A stretch of 64,000 nt of DNA from Paradesertivirga sp965650335 (GTDB taxonomy: Bacteria; Bacteroidota; Bacteroidia; Sphingobacteriales; Sphingobacteriaceae): positions 43,011 through 107,010 of the forward strand of contig CBFGOI010000003.1 in NCBI GenBank assembly GCA_965650335.1, in the 5' to 3' direction. The position numbers were made by a program, and so were the translations under genes. Positions 33,178 through 43,749 of the stretch are shown here, one piece after another. Every line of letters starts with the position of its first letter. Position 1 is the first letter of the stretch. The notes under the pieces are model-generated. The model did no database searches. It was not told the origin of the DNA and saw nothing but the letters and a program-made list of their open reading frames with translations.

Positions 33178-35385
33178 ATGAAGAGATCGATACATGGCCT
33201 ATTGTGCTTTTTGTCTGTTACTTTCTTTTTTTCAGCTTGCCAGAAAAAAGATTGGGATGAGTATTATGGACGACCAGCGAATTTAGCTCCTCCTATTTAT
33301 CAGCAACTACAGGCTAAAGGAAACTTTACAAATCTGTTAGCAGTAATAGAGAAAGCAGGCTATAAGGATATTTTAGGTAAGGCTGGCGCCTGGACCTTCT
33401 TTGCACCAAATGACGAGGCATTTAAGGTGTATTTTCAGGAAAAGGGAATTTCCGGTGTAGACGGCATTGATCTGGAAACGGCTCGCAAAATTTCCACCTA
33501 TGGTCTTGTTTATAATCCATACCGGAAAGATCAGTTAAGTTCAAGCCAAACATCAGCAGGCTTGGTTCCTGACGTGTCGTTCAGAAGACAAACCGCATAT
33601 TATGATTTTGTTTATTCTGAAAACGGAAAGAAAGTGTTTAGTAATGGCTTAAACAGTAGTCAGTATATAGCTACAGTAGATAATAATAAATATATCCCAT
33701 ATTTCGTCACTAAGTTTGTTGACAACAATGGTCTAACGGAAGCCGACTATAAAGCCTTTTATCCTTCGAATACCTATACCGGCTTTAATGTTGCTAATGC
33801 AACAGTTGTTAACGCGGATATTCCCGCCGAAAACGGAATCATTCATGAGGTGGATAAAGTTTTGCTTCCCTTGCCTAATGTTGATCAATATTTAGCTTCC
33901 AAGCCAGATAAATACAGCAAATTTAAGGCTCTTCTCGATAAAAAATCTTTATATGTTTCCAATGCCGTATTAACAAACCGGTATAAAGTGTTAACAGGTT
34001 CAACAGACTCTGTGTATGTTAAATCCTATGATCCCAATCTCGCATTCTCGCCTGTTAATGAAAATTACCTGGCTGTTTCTACCGATGGACAAACCCAGGA
34101 ATGGTCAATAGCTGTTCCGACAGATGATGTTCTAGATACTTATACAAGTAAGATTTTAAAATATTACGGAACCTTCGATAATGCCCCTCCTTCCGTTTTA
34201 CTCAATTTCATAAACTCACACATGTGGCGTAATGTAGTATGGCCCTCTAAGCTCACCACAGAAGTGAATTCACAGCAAGAAGTGGTTACGTTTACCAATG
34301 CTGATGTTGTTGAGAGTAAGCAACTAAGTAATGCCAATTTTTACGGCATTAATAAAGTGCAGGAAGCAAATGTATTCAGAACAATCTTTGCAGGCGCTTA
34401 TTTAAACCCTTCTTATGCTTTAATGACGAGAGCGATAGCAAACTCAGATATGCAGTTTAATGTGTTAACTCCTGCTTTAAAGCAAACTATGTTTTTGACT
34501 TCCGATGTTACACTTCGTGCAGCTGGGTATAATTATTACGACGATGTGAATTCATGGGGCTATACAGCTCCTGGCGCATCAACAGATTATACAACAAACG
34601 CACTGGCAAGGATAAATCGACTGGTTCAAAATATGGTTGTAACCACTCCTTTTAATGAGTTCAACAGTCTTTCTGGAAATTCAATAGCCGAAGCTTTTAA
34701 CAGGGAGTATATCAAGAAAATTGGAGATAAACTGTATGCAAGTGGAAATGTGGAAGCTAACACATCTGTGACGATGACCGGCGAATACGAAGATTATTAT
34801 AACGGGCGTGCTTATTTTACAACTGGAGTATTAACCTTTGCTACGGATAACTTCAACTTAGGCGCAGCTCTGAGCCGTCTGGCTACTTCCACAGATTTAA
34901 ACGTTAAAAATAGATATAGTCTGTTCTTCGATTATTTAAAGAACTCGAGCCTCTGGACTGCTACCGGTACTTTAATTACTGGAGTAGATGTTGGTGCATT
35001 TTATACTTTGTTAGTGCCCACGAATGCAGCGATCCAACAAGCTGTGTTAGAAGGCAGATTGCCGGCAAATGTATTATCATCGGCGCAAACTGCTGCGCAG
35101 CGCCAAGCCGTTGAAAAGTTTATACAGTATTCTATTATTGATAAAAACACCATAGCTGTTGATGGAAAGAAAGCGAGTAAATACGCTACGCTTCTTAAAA
35201 ATGCTGTAGGCGACTCGCGGTTATTAACGGTAAGGTATGCTCCCGGCGATAATCCTGACCCCGCCACTATGGAAATAGTTGACGATACAGCCACGCCTAA
35301 CATAGCAAAACCTAGTGTTGCGTATAGTAATAACTTATGCAACAGGGCACTTATTCATTCTATAGACAAAGTTTTAAAATTTTAA
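33178..35385 (+). CDS. Multi-FAS1 (fasciclin) surface lipoprotein, FasA1
   Basis: The 735-residue lipoprotein (FSAC, Cys21) is followed by QKKDWDEYYG, whose acidic residues near the lipid anchor fit a surface-export signal. The first FAS1 domain (about 35-225) has the two hallmark motifs WTFFAPNDEAF and ENGIIHEVDKVLLPL. Three more, degenerate, FAS1-like units follow, the last (about 590-735) with FYTLLVPTNAAIQQAV and RALIHSIDKVLKF. FAS1 domains mediate adhesion to proteins or glycans. It is the first gene of the module, 10 bases before its SusC. A role as ligand-capturing protein is inferred from context. Confidence 0.85.
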   Translation: MKRSIHGLLCFLSVTFFFSACQKKDWDEYYGRPANLAPPIYQQLQAKGNFTNLLAVIEKAGYKDILGKAGAWTFFAPNDEAFKVYFQEKGISGVDGIDLETARKISTYGLVYNPYRKDQLSSSQTSAGLVPDVSFRRQTAYYDFVYSENGKKVFSNGLNSSQYIATVDNNKYIPYFVTKFVDNNGLTEADYKAFYPSNTYTGFNVANATVVNADIPAENGIIHEVDKVLLPLPNVDQYLASKPDKYSKFKALLDKKSLYVSNAVLTNRYKVLTGSTDSVYVKSYDPNLAFSPVNENYLAVSTDGQTQEWSIAVPTDDVLDTYTSKILKYYGTFDNAPPSVLLNFINSHMWRNVVWPSKLTTEVNSQQEVVTFTNADVVESKQLSNANFYGINKVQEANVFRTIFAGAYLNPSYALMTRAIANSDMQFNVLTPALKQTMFLTSDVTLRAAGYNYYDDVNSWGYTAPGASTDYTTNALARINRLVQNMVVTTPFNEFNSLSGNSIAEAFNREYIKKIGDKLYASGNVEANTSVTMTGEYEDYYNGRAYFTTGVLTFATDNFNLGAALSRLATSTDLNVKNRYSLFFDYLKNSSLWTATGTLITGVDVGAFYTLLVPTNAAIQQAVLEGRLPANVLSSAQTAAQRQAVEKFIQYSIIDKNTIAVDGKKASKYATLLKNAVGDSRLLTVRYAPGDNPDPATMEIVDDTATPNIAKPSVAYSNNLCNRALIHSIDKVLKF

Positions 35386-35395
35386 AGAAAACAAG

Positions 35396-38300
35396 ATGAA
35401 GATATTTTTTAAAATATTGTGGTGTTTGGTTTTTCTATCCGCATTATTTAATCTGTCGGATGTTAGTGCACAAGGTACGCAGAGGATCGTAATACGTGGA
35501 ACCGTAATCGATGCTAAAGACAAACTTGCTGTAATTGGTGCATCCGTCGTTGAGTTGGATAAAGATCGACGAATCATTAGAGGGGTTACAACCGATATCG
35601 ACGGAAATTTCGCTTTACCGGTGTCAGATCCCAAAAACACGCTTCAGGTATCCTATCTGGGTTATAAAACCTATTCCCAGCCTATAAACGGTCGTACCAC
35701 AATCAACGTTTCACTTTCTTCAACTTCAAATGAACTGGAGAGCGTGGTTGTTACAGGTTCCAGACCAGTAAATAATGGTACGGGATTGAATATCGAATCC
35801 AGGAATTCAACCATGGCAACTACCACCATAAATGCAAAAGATTTGGAAGAGCTTTCTGCAGCTTCTATCGATCAGGCATTGCAGGGGCGTATGCCAGGGG
35901 TAGATATCGGCGCCACTTCAGGGGACCCCGGAGCAGGAATGTCCATTCGTATACGTGGTACTTCATCTATCAATGGATCTTCACAGCCATTGATAGTTTT
36001 GGATGGTATGCCGTATGAAACAGAAATTCCTTCTGATTTCAATTTCGGTACGGCAGATGAGCAGGGTTATGCACAACTGCTAAATATCGCACCTACAGAT
36101 ATCAGGGATATAACTGTCTTAAAAGATGCGGCTTCAACTGCTGTATGGGGTGCACGTGCAGCGAATGGCGTGTTAGTAATCAATACCAAACGTGGCGTAG
36201 TAAGTAAACCTACTTTTGCATATAATTTAAGAGGAACTTTATCCAGGCAGCCAGAAAATATTCCTTTGCTCAGTGGCGATCAGTTTTCAAACTTAATTCC
36301 GGAGGCGATTAACAATGTTGGTAAGCTGCCTCTTAACATCGCAGGAAATCAAGAGTTTCTGTATGATCCGATGACACCTCTAGCTTATTATAATTACAAT
36401 AATAATAGCGACTGGGTAGGAGCTATTACTCAGCTTGGGTATACACAAGATCACAATATTTCAATGCAAGGGGGAGGAGATAAAGCCCGTTATTATGCAT
36501 CTTTTGGTTACTTAAATTCAACCGGTACAACCGTAGGCACGGATTTAAATCGTATTACCACCAAGATAAATCTCGATTATAACGTTTCCAACCGAATACG
36601 TTTCCGTTCAGACTTTACCTATACCAATGTTAGAAATTCGTTAAATTATTCCGGATCTCTGAGAGGTATCGCATATAAAAAAATGCCAAATATGGCCATC
36701 AATCGATACGATGAGTATGGAAATGAAACACCGAATTACTTTTCACCGGCTTCCAATATACAAGGATATTACAGAGGGTTGAATTCGAGAGGCGATATTC
36801 AAGGTACGTTGAATCCACTTGCAATGGCGGAGGAAGCCAGCAGCCGCCTTTATGGAGAACGGATCACACCTAAATTTAATTTGCAGTATGATATTCTGCC
36901 CAAAATATTGCTGTCTACTTTTGATTTGCAATTTGATATAAATAATACAAAATCAAAGCGCTTCCTGCCCCAAACTGCAACCGGGCGACCTGCTACCGAA
37001 ACCACTGTGAACCGGGCGGATGATAATGACGGAGATGCTTTTGCAGTTGATACCAAACTAAATTTCATCTTCACGCCTGAAATTGGCGAAAAACATTCTT
37101 TACAGACCCTGCTTTCTTTCCAAACGAATGACAATAAAGGATTAAGTCAAAATATTACAACATCAAATACAGCTTCTTCTTTTTTACAGGATCCATCTAA
37201 TCAGGGAAGAACTCAAAATGGTGATCTGGTTTTAAAATCAACTTTTGGCCAGCAACGGAGTTTTGGTGTAGTACTTACTAACCAATACTCTTTATCAGAC
37301 AAATACATAATTAACGTCGGCGCCCGTCTTGACGGGAATTCAAGATTCGGTGCAAATAACAGATACGGTATATTCCCGTCGCTTTCCACCCGGTGGCGCT
37401 TATCTGGAGAACCTTTTATGAAGAAGTTTAGCTGGATAGATGATTTAAGTCTTCGTGCCAGTTATGGGCAAAGCGGACAGCAACCCAGATATAATTACAC
37501 CTTTTATAATACATATAATCCAGTTAATACAACCTATTTGGGACTGTCAGGTGTTGTTCCCGGAAATATTGGTTTGGATAACTTAAAATGGCAGACGAAT
37601 ATTGGAAGGAACGTGGGTCTTAACTTCTGGACCTTCAAGAACAGATTCAAAGTAGATGTTGAACTTTATAGTAACAGAGTTAAAGATCTTTTCTTCGACG
37701 ATCTTCAGATTCCTAATTACACAGGGTATACCAAGTTGTCGGTTAACATTGGCTCAATGATTAACAAAGGATTTGAGATTGGTATTAATACTATTCCGTA
37801 CCGCGCTAAAAATCTGACTGTGGGTTTTGACTTTAACCTTGCTCAAAATCTAAACGTGGTTGAAAAAGTTTCCGAGTATTATCCACGAAATGATGGTAAG
37901 GTAATTGGTAATGGTGTTTATCGCTCTTATTTGCAGGAAGGCAATCCGTTCGGATCTTTTTACGGATTTAAATACAAAGGGGTATATAAAGACCTTGATC
38001 AAACGGTAGCGAAGGACTCAAACGGTGAGCAAATTATTGGCCCTAACGGACAAATTGTTTACATGCGTTATGGTTATCCAACAACTGATTATACTTTCCA
38101 GCCCGGTGATGCAATCTATGAAGATATTAATCATGATGGTAATATCAACGAAGATGATATTGTATATCTGGGAAATGGAAATGCCAAGGTTACTGGTGGT
38201 TTTGGCCCTTCGGTTACGTTTAAAGGAAATCTAAAACTACAGGCATTTTTCAACTTCAAATATGGTTACGAGTTAATAAATCAAACTCTGATGAATACAA

Positions 38301-38686
38301 CCAATATGTATAATTTCGATAATCAAAGTACGATTGTTTTAAGAAGATGGAGAAATCCTGGCGATGAAACTGATGTTCCAAGGGCCTTATATAATGCCGG
38401 ATACAACTGGTTAGGATCAGACAGATATGTGTCAGATGCATCTTTTATAAGGCTGAGGTCTGTTACAGCCCGGTACAATCTTAATAAAGCTTTAACAAAC
38501 CGGTTGAAAGTTAAGAATGCAAGCATTTTTGTTACAGGGGAGAACCTGGCAACATGGACAAAATATAAAGGGGTGAATCCTGATGTATCGCTTCGTGGAG
38601 ACAATAGTCCTTTCAAATATGCCGTAGATGACGCAATGACACCGCCGTCAAAAAATATTTTGATGGGCTTATCTGTTGGATTTTAA
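35396..38686 (+). CDS. SusC-type TonB-dependent receptor, module 1 first receptor
   Basis: The 1,096-residue receptor has a signal peptide ending VSAQG, a carboxypeptidase-regulatory-like domain (GTVIDAKDKLAVIGASVVEL), a TonB-box-like ESVVVTGSR, and a plug with GMPYETEIPSDFNFGTADEQ and VLKDAASTAVWGARAANGVL. The barrel ends MGLSVGF. It pairs with the SusD that follows by 16 bases. It has no STN domain. Its closest relative in the window is the receptor at 54816-58085 (same GTADE-NGYAQLLNIAPTDI region and C-terminus), the equivalent gene of the second module. Confidence 0.92.
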   Translation: MKIFFKILWCLVFLSALFNLSDVSAQGTQRIVIRGTVIDAKDKLAVIGASVVELDKDRRIIRGVTTDIDGNFALPVSDPKNTLQVSYLGYKTYSQPINGRTTINVSLSSTSNELESVVVTGSRPVNNGTGLNIESRNSTMATTTINAKDLEELSAASIDQALQGRMPGVDIGATSGDPGAGMSIRIRGTSSINGSSQPLIVLDGMPYETEIPSDFNFGTADEQGYAQLLNIAPTDIRDITVLKDAASTAVWGARAANGVLVINTKRGVVSKPTFAYNLRGTLSRQPENIPLLSGDQFSNLIPEAINNVGKLPLNIAGNQEFLYDPMTPLAYYNYNNNSDWVGAITQLGYTQDHNISMQGGGDKARYYASFGYLNSTGTTVGTDLNRITTKINLDYNVSNRIRFRSDFTYTNVRNSLNYSGSLRGIAYKKMPNMAINRYDEYGNETPNYFSPASNIQGYYRGLNSRGDIQGTLNPLAMAEEASSRLYGERITPKFNLQYDILPKILLSTFDLQFDINNTKSKRFLPQTATGRPATETTVNRADDNDGDAFAVDTKLNFIFTPEIGEKHSLQTLLSFQTNDNKGLSQNITTSNTASSFLQDPSNQGRTQNGDLVLKSTFGQQRSFGVVLTNQYSLSDKYIINVGARLDGNSRFGANNRYGIFPSLSTRWRLSGEPFMKKFSWIDDLSLRASYGQSGQQPRYNYTFYNTYNPVNTTYLGLSGVVPGNIGLDNLKWQTNIGRNVGLNFWTFKNRFKVDVELYSNRVKDLFFDDLQIPNYTGYTKLSVNIGSMINKGFEIGINTIPYRAKNLTVGFDFNLAQNLNVVEKVSEYYPRNDGKVIGNGVYRSYLQEGNPFGSFYGFKYKGVYKDLDQTVAKDSNGEQIIGPNGQIVYMRYGYPTTDYTFQPGDAIYEDINHDGNINEDDIVYLGNGNAKVTGGFGPSVTFKGNLKLQAFFNFKYGYELINQTLMNTTNMYNFDNQSTIVLRRWRNPGDETDVPRALYNAGYNWLGSDRYVSDASFIRLRSVTARYNLNKALTNRLKVKNASIFVTGENLATWTKYKGVNPDVSLRGDNSPFKYAVDDAMTPPSKNILMGLSVGF

Positions 38687-38702
38687 ATAAAAATTAGAGA
38701 AA

Positions 38703-40190
38703 ATGATTAAGAATTTAAAATATACACTTCTAATAGTAGTATTAACTCTAACAGCGTCCTCTTGTAACAAGTGGTTAGAATTAAAGCCTCAGGACGGAAT
38801 AGTAAGAGAAGATTTCTGGAAGACCAAAGAGCAGTTACAATCTGCAGTAATAGGGTGTTACACAGCATTGCTGAATCCAACTTTAGTTCAAAATATGTTC
38901 ATCTGGGGCGAATTAAGAGCCGATATGGTAACCACACATGGTTCCAGCTCGTTTGCCAACGCTAATGAGGTAGATTTTAATGATGCTGAAATTTTGTCTA
39001 CCAACCCTCTGGTAAATTGGTCGAATCTTTATACTGTAATAAATTATTGTAATACAGTAATCGATTATGGCCCGGGGGTAAAGGAAAATGATGAAACTCT
39101 AACCGAGCAGAAGTTGAATGCCTATTTAGCAGAGGCAAAAGCTATCAGAGCATGGATGTACTTTTACCTTCTTAGAACCTGGGGTGAAGTGCCGTTGCAG
39201 TTAAAAGCCAGTTCGAGTGATTCCAGAATAGAGCAATTGCCTAAAAGCTCTCAGGAGGAGATCTATAATCAAATCGTTGAAGATTTGAACTTTGCCGCAG
39301 TTAATGCGGTAAGCACTTTTGGAGATAGAAATTCTGATAAGGGAAGAATTACCCGATATTCTGTTTATGCGCTACAGGCTGATGTTTATCTATGGATGAA
39401 TAAGTATGAGGAATGTATAGCGGCTTGCGAGAAAATACGTACATCGAATCGTTTTGGCTTAATAAGGGATGCTTCACAGTACTATAATAGCGTGTTTGTA
39501 CAGGGAAACTCCAATGAGGGAATTTTTGAGATTCAATTCGACAGTCAGGCTCTAAACCCCTGGTTCAATAGTCTGGCGAGCTCTGGTTTGAAATTTAAGG
39601 CATCAGAAATTGTACCGGAATTATATGGTTTCAACCCGGATCCAAGCAGTTTTGAGAGAGATATAAGGGGCGAAAATGCAGCTTATCGTGCTGACTTAAT
39701 TATTTGGAAGCATGTTGGAACAAGCGATATCGCTACAACAGTTACTGCAACAACTTCTGTCCGAAATTGGATTGTTTACCGATATGCAGACATCGAGTTA
39801 ATGGAGGCAGAAGCTTTGGTTTGGAGTGACAGACCTAATAAATTAGCTGACGCACTGACTCTCATCAACGACGTGAGGGGAAGAGCCCGGGCTTTGATAA
39901 CAACAGAGGAAGGTCCAACCGACGCCCAGGGGATGTCTGACTATATTCTGAGAGAAAGAGCTCGCGAATTTGCCTTTGAAGGAAAGAGGTGGTACGATTT
40001 ATTGCGCCATAGTAAACGTGAGGGCCGTACCGAGTTAATTATCGATGCAGTTTCTAAAGTGGCAGTGTTAGACAAACAGCAGTCCATTATAAATAAATTA
40101 AAAGATCCGAGAAGTCATTATTTACCAATAGCCTTTTCTGAATTACAGGCGGATAAACTGCTGGTACAAAACCCATTCTATAAAAACTAA
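38703..40190 (+). CDS. SusD/RagB-type surface lipoprotein, module 1 first
   Basis: The 495-residue lipoprotein (ASSC, Cys21, NKWLELKPQDGIVREDFW) has SusD helical motifs: AYLAEAKAIRAWMYFYLLRTWGEVPLQL, YRYADIELMEAEALVW, LRERAREFAFEGKRWYDLLRHSKR and LPIAFSELQADKLLVQNPFY. It lies between its SusC and FasB1 with very short gaps, so one operon. It is paralogous to 58109-59644. Ligand unknown. Confidence 0.92.
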   Translation: MIKNLKYTLLIVVLTLTASSCNKWLELKPQDGIVREDFWKTKEQLQSAVIGCYTALLNPTLVQNMFIWGELRADMVTTHGSSSFANANEVDFNDAEILSTNPLVNWSNLYTVINYCNTVIDYGPGVKENDETLTEQKLNAYLAEAKAIRAWMYFYLLRTWGEVPLQLKASSSDSRIEQLPKSSQEEIYNQIVEDLNFAAVNAVSTFGDRNSDKGRITRYSVYALQADVYLWMNKYEECIAACEKIRTSNRFGLIRDASQYYNSVFVQGNSNEGIFEIQFDSQALNPWFNSLASSGLKFKASEIVPELYGFNPDPSSFERDIRGENAAYRADLIIWKHVGTSDIATTVTATTSVRNWIVYRYADIELMEAEALVWSDRPNKLADALTLINDVRGRARALITTEEGPTDAQGMSDYILRERAREFAFEGKRWYDLLRHSKREGRTELIIDAVSKVAVLDKQQSIINKLKDPRSHYLPIAFSELQADKLLVQNPFYKN

Positions 40191-40199
40191 TCTAAGGAT

Positions 40200-42056
40200 A
40201 TGAAGAGAATTATAAAGCCCTGGTGGATTTCAATTCAGGTAGTTGCGATCCTGTTATTAATTATTAGCATTTCGGGATGTAAAAAGGAAGCCATCGTGGC
40301 TAAAACAAGTGATAACGTAAATATTACCACGTACCTTGAGAAGTATCCCGATCAGTTTTCTGAATTCAGAAAAATCCTTGAGATTACTAAGACAGCGGGA
40401 TTTTTGCAGGCATACGGAAACTACACGATGTTTTTGCCCACAAATGATGGAGTAAAAGCTTATCTCCAAGATATCGGCAAGAACTCTGTCGAAGAAGTTA
40501 ATGTGGAAGATCTTAAAAATGTAGTTAAGTTTCATTTATTGGAAGATACAATACCATCCACCAGCTTCGGCGACGGCAAATTGGATGCAGTTACCATGTA
40601 TGGTCAATTTTTGATTACAGGGGTGCAAAATGTAGGAGGAGTGTCGTCAGTTACGATTAACAGGCAGGCAAATATTGAAAAGGCAAACATCCGGGTAGGA
40701 AACGGTTACATTCATGTAATTGATAATGTTTTACGTCCGGAGAAATTCACACTTGGATTTTTGCTCGAATCAATGCCCGAAAAATATTCAATATTTACAG
40801 AGGCCCTTAAGAAAACCGGTTTATTCGACAGCTTAAATATAGCTCCTGCTGCCAATCCAGATCCGACCCGCAAGTATTTGACTGTTCTGGCAGAAACAAA
40901 TGATGTCTTAAACGCTGCTGGTTTTCAAAAATGGGAGGATTTAAGAGATCGTTACACTTCTGGTAATTCTGATCTTACGAAGGCAGGAAATGGTTTCCAT
41001 GCATACATGGCATATCATATACTTAATGGTGCAAAATATCTGGCAGATCTGGCTTCAGCAACTCCGATAGCTCACAAAACTCTTGCTCTCCCTGAAATTA
41101 TAACCTCAGAGCTGAAAGGTGGAGATATTATCTTAAATGAACTAATATTTAATTTCCAATTTGAGCCAGGTACTCGACTGGTGCGTGAAACGAGCGATCG
41201 TTCAGCGTTTAACGGGGTAATACATACAACTGGTTTGTATACCTATACAAAAACCTATAAAGACGCTACAGATGCATCGATTACTGTTAGCGGAACAACA
41301 ACAGGTCAGTTTGCAATTAAACCGAGAGTTCCGTTCCCGGTCTACTGGGACGTGGCTGATTTTCCGGAAATAAGAAAGCTCACCAACTCATTCAGGACTG
41401 TAGGCGGACCTTCCGTTGCTTTCAATAAAGCAAGTTCCACTGCACCAGCTCCTATAGCAGGTTGGAACTGGTTTAAGCAAACTTTTGGTGTTACTTATAT
41501 AAACGATGGAAAATTTGTCAATAAGGATTATTTGAACATGGTACTAGGGGTAAGCAGCCGAAATGACTGGATGGAGTTAAAGACTCCTTTAATCGTACGT
41601 GGTCGTTATAACATCTGGATCTGTTACGAAAGAAGAAGGCAGTCAAGCACTGAATGGCCGAATAACGTCGGAACCACAATGAGGGTAAGCATCGATGGTG
41701 GTCCAATGACAACTATACCTCTGCATTTTGCCGAGCCGGCACCAGCGGGGTCAACCGTAGAACTTGAAAATTTAGGCTGGAAGTATTATACATCAACAGG
41801 AAATCCTGCGAATCCTTTCACAAAACAGCCTCAATCCGGATCTCTTGGAAATCTGCTATTGTCTAAAAAAGTAGGAGCGTTGGATATTACAACCACAGGA
41901 ACGCATACGATCAGACTTACTGCTGTTCTTGGAAGTCAGAGTACAAATAATCTGGACATGATCCATTTCATTCCGGTTGACTGGCCGTCACAAATATTGC
42001 CTCGTTTCAAAACAGACGGTTCACTCGACTATACAGATTATCCTGGTACGCATTAA
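40200..42056 (+). CDS. FAS1 surface lipoprotein with C-terminal CBM-like domain, FasB1
   Basis: The 618-residue lipoprotein (ISGC, Cys27) has a first FAS1 domain (about 35-175: GNYTMFLPTNDGVKAYL, VGNGYIHVIDNVLRP), a second degenerate one (about 185-345: YLTVLAETNDVLNAAGF, FNGVIHTTGLYTY), and a C-terminal beta-rich region (about 385-610). That region has RGRYNIWICYERRRQ, MRVSIDGGPMTTIPLHF, GTHTIRLT and NLDMIHFIPVDWP. Such strand patterns resemble CBM6/CBM35-like sandwiches, so a glycan-binding role is plausible but unproven. It holds the position directly after SusD where SusE/F-type surface glycan-binding proteins normally sit. Confidence 0.8.
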   Translation: MKRIIKPWWISIQVVAILLLIISISGCKKEAIVAKTSDNVNITTYLEKYPDQFSEFRKILEITKTAGFLQAYGNYTMFLPTNDGVKAYLQDIGKNSVEEVNVEDLKNVVKFHLLEDTIPSTSFGDGKLDAVTMYGQFLITGVQNVGGVSSVTINRQANIEKANIRVGNGYIHVIDNVLRPEKFTLGFLLESMPEKYSIFTEALKKTGLFDSLNIAPAANPDPTRKYLTVLAETNDVLNAAGFQKWEDLRDRYTSGNSDLTKAGNGFHAYMAYHILNGAKYLADLASATPIAHKTLALPEIITSELKGGDIILNELIFNFQFEPGTRLVRETSDRSAFNGVIHTTGLYTYTKTYKDATDASITVSGTTTGQFAIKPRVPFPVYWDVADFPEIRKLTNSFRTVGGPSVAFNKASSTAPAPIAGWNWFKQTFGVTYINDGKFVNKDYLNMVLGVSSRNDWMELKTPLIVRGRYNIWICYERRRQSSTEWPNNVGTTMRVSIDGGPMTTIPLHFAEPAPAGSTVELENLGWKYYTSTGNPANPFTKQPQSGSLGNLLLSKKVGALDITTTGTHTIRLTAVLGSQSTNNLDMIHFIPVDWPSQILPRFKTDGSLDYTDYPGTH

Positions 42057-42067
42057 ATATATTAAAT

Positions 42068-42089
42068 CCCTGTAGCCCAAGCTACAGGG
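42068..42089 (+). other. Hairpin between FasB1 and FasC1
   Basis: CCCTGTAGC (42068-42076) pairs perfectly with GCTACAGGG (42081-42089) around CCAA, 12 bases after the FasB1 stop. No T tract follows. A hairpin with a different sequence sits at the same place in the second module (61388-61424), so the structure rather than the sequence seems kept; it may stabilise mRNA or lower expression of the downstream unit. Confidence 0.65.
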
Positions 42090-42113
42090 TTACATTATAA
42101 CTAATTGAAGATA

Positions 42114-43721
42114 ATGAACTTAAAAAGAAACGTATATATGGTTTTGGCTTGCATGGCGGTAATATTTGCGGGCTGCTCAAAAAAGTGGGATGAGCACAAT
42201 GAAGTAACCAACCCGATCTTAAACCAGAAGCTATTAGACAAAATAAACTCAGACCCCGAACTCAGTAAATTCAGCGAGTATCTGGCGTCAACAGGTTACG
42301 ACAGTGTTTTGGCCAGCTCTAAAACATTTACAGTTTGGGCGCCTACAAATGCCGCATTGCAGGCCGTTGATCCAACTTTGTTAGATACTGAGGCCGAGTT
42401 AAAGTTATTCGTGGGAAATCATCTTGCGACTCAAACCTATCTTACAGCATCGACCCTGCCTACCTTTATTCGTGTAAAAACCTTAAATGGTAAGAATGTA
42501 ACGTTCTCAGAAAACGCTGTCGATGGCTCGCCCCTGGCAACTAAAGATTTTTATGTGGGAAACGGGGTGTTACATACCATAAGCACCGCAATTATCCCAA
42601 AAGTTAGTGCCTGGGAATATTTGATGTCAACCAGCACTATCCAAAAGGACGAACTTGTTAAATTGAACTTTACCTTCTTTGACCCTACAAAAGCTGAAGA
42701 AATAGGAGTTGACGCTAACGGAGTCACTCTTTATAAACCGGGAACGGGTTACTTTACTAGAAACTCTTATTTGAACCGAGCTAATATAAGCAATGAAGAT
42801 TCACTGTATACTTATATTGTTTTAACTGATGCTGCATTCCAGGCAGAGAGAGCTAAGCTAAATAAATATTATCAACTTGGAATAGATCCTATCACAGGTT
42901 ATGATAGCACCGCAGTTTTGACAAACCAAAGTATCATAAAAGATTTGGCTTTTAAAGGGATTTTAGATAAAGAAAACTTCCCTGCATCAGCCTACTCTGT
43001 AGGAGACAGCGTTAGATTCCACCTTCATAAGTCGGCGATAGTAGAGACCAGACAAGTGAGTAACGGGGTCGTTTACGTCATGAATAGTATTAACTATGAT
43101 TTAATGGGCGCCGGCGGAACATATGATCCTTATACTAAAATCAAACCGGTTGTGATTCAGGGAGAAAGTGCCAATAACAGTACTGATTTTCTCTCAGTTA
43201 AAACCAATACGCGCCCGGTAAGAAGAGATTTGGATGGAAAATTATTTACGCAAATCCAGGTGGAGAATCATGGTACTAGCGCTTATTGGGCCCGTTACAA
43301 GCCGACGGCGGTAAATTCAGTTAAATACAAGGTGGTTTGGAGGGTTGTAAGACAAACAAACCTTGTGCCTGCTAATGCCGCAACAGCTCCAACTGGCAAC
43401 GACCTGGTATATTTCCCTATGAGGGTTGCGTTTAAAACGTCGGCTCTAACTACCGGATTTGCTTATATACCCAAACCAGGAGTCGTACCGGTGCTAAATA
43501 GTAATGGCACCCAGGCTACTGATGCAGCAGGTAAATATATGTTCGCCCCTGACTATGAAGAAAGGACCTTGGGAGAGTACACTGTCGATAAATATTATTC
43601 AAGCAGCTTGAAATTTGGGGGTAATAGCAGATTGCCAATCTACCTGGTTGGAAATACATCAACCGGCAACGGTACAAATACACTTTTGCTTGATTATATT
43701 AAGTTAATCCCTATTCAATAA
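42114..43721 (+). CDS. FAS1 surface lipoprotein with C-terminal beta-rich domain, FasC1
   Basis: The 535-residue lipoprotein (FAGC, Cys21, then SKKWDEHNE) uses ATG 42114; the in-frame TTG at 42105 is a weaker choice. The FAS1 domain at about 30-160 has TFTVWAPTNAALQAV and GNGVLHTISTAIIPK. A second, degenerate unit spans about 160-330 (TYIVLTDAAFQAERAKLNKY, SNGVVYVMNSINYD). The C-terminal beta-rich domain (about 340-535) has YKVVWRVVRQ, FPMRVAFKT and NTLLLDYIKLIPI, again CBM6-like in outline. It precedes the second SusCD pair of the module by 28 bases. Confidence 0.8.
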   Translation: MNLKRNVYMVLACMAVIFAGCSKKWDEHNEVTNPILNQKLLDKINSDPELSKFSEYLASTGYDSVLASSKTFTVWAPTNAALQAVDPTLLDTEAELKLFVGNHLATQTYLTASTLPTFIRVKTLNGKNVTFSENAVDGSPLATKDFYVGNGVLHTISTAIIPKVSAWEYLMSTSTIQKDELVKLNFTFFDPTKAEEIGVDANGVTLYKPGTGYFTRNSYLNRANISNEDSLYTYIVLTDAAFQAERAKLNKYYQLGIDPITGYDSTAVLTNQSIIKDLAFKGILDKENFPASAYSVGDSVRFHLHKSAIVETRQVSNGVVYVMNSINYDLMGAGGTYDPYTKIKPVVIQGESANNSTDFLSVKTNTRPVRRDLDGKLFTQIQVENHGTSAYWARYKPTAVNSVKYKVVWRVVRQTNLVPANAATAPTGNDLVYFPMRVAFKTSALTTGFAYIPKPGVVPVLNSNGTQATDAAGKYMFAPDYEERTLGEYTVDKYYSSSLKFGGNSRLPIYLVGNTSTGNGTNTLLLDYIKLIPIQ

Positions 43722-43749
43722 GAAATAACCGATTCATAAAACTTGAATT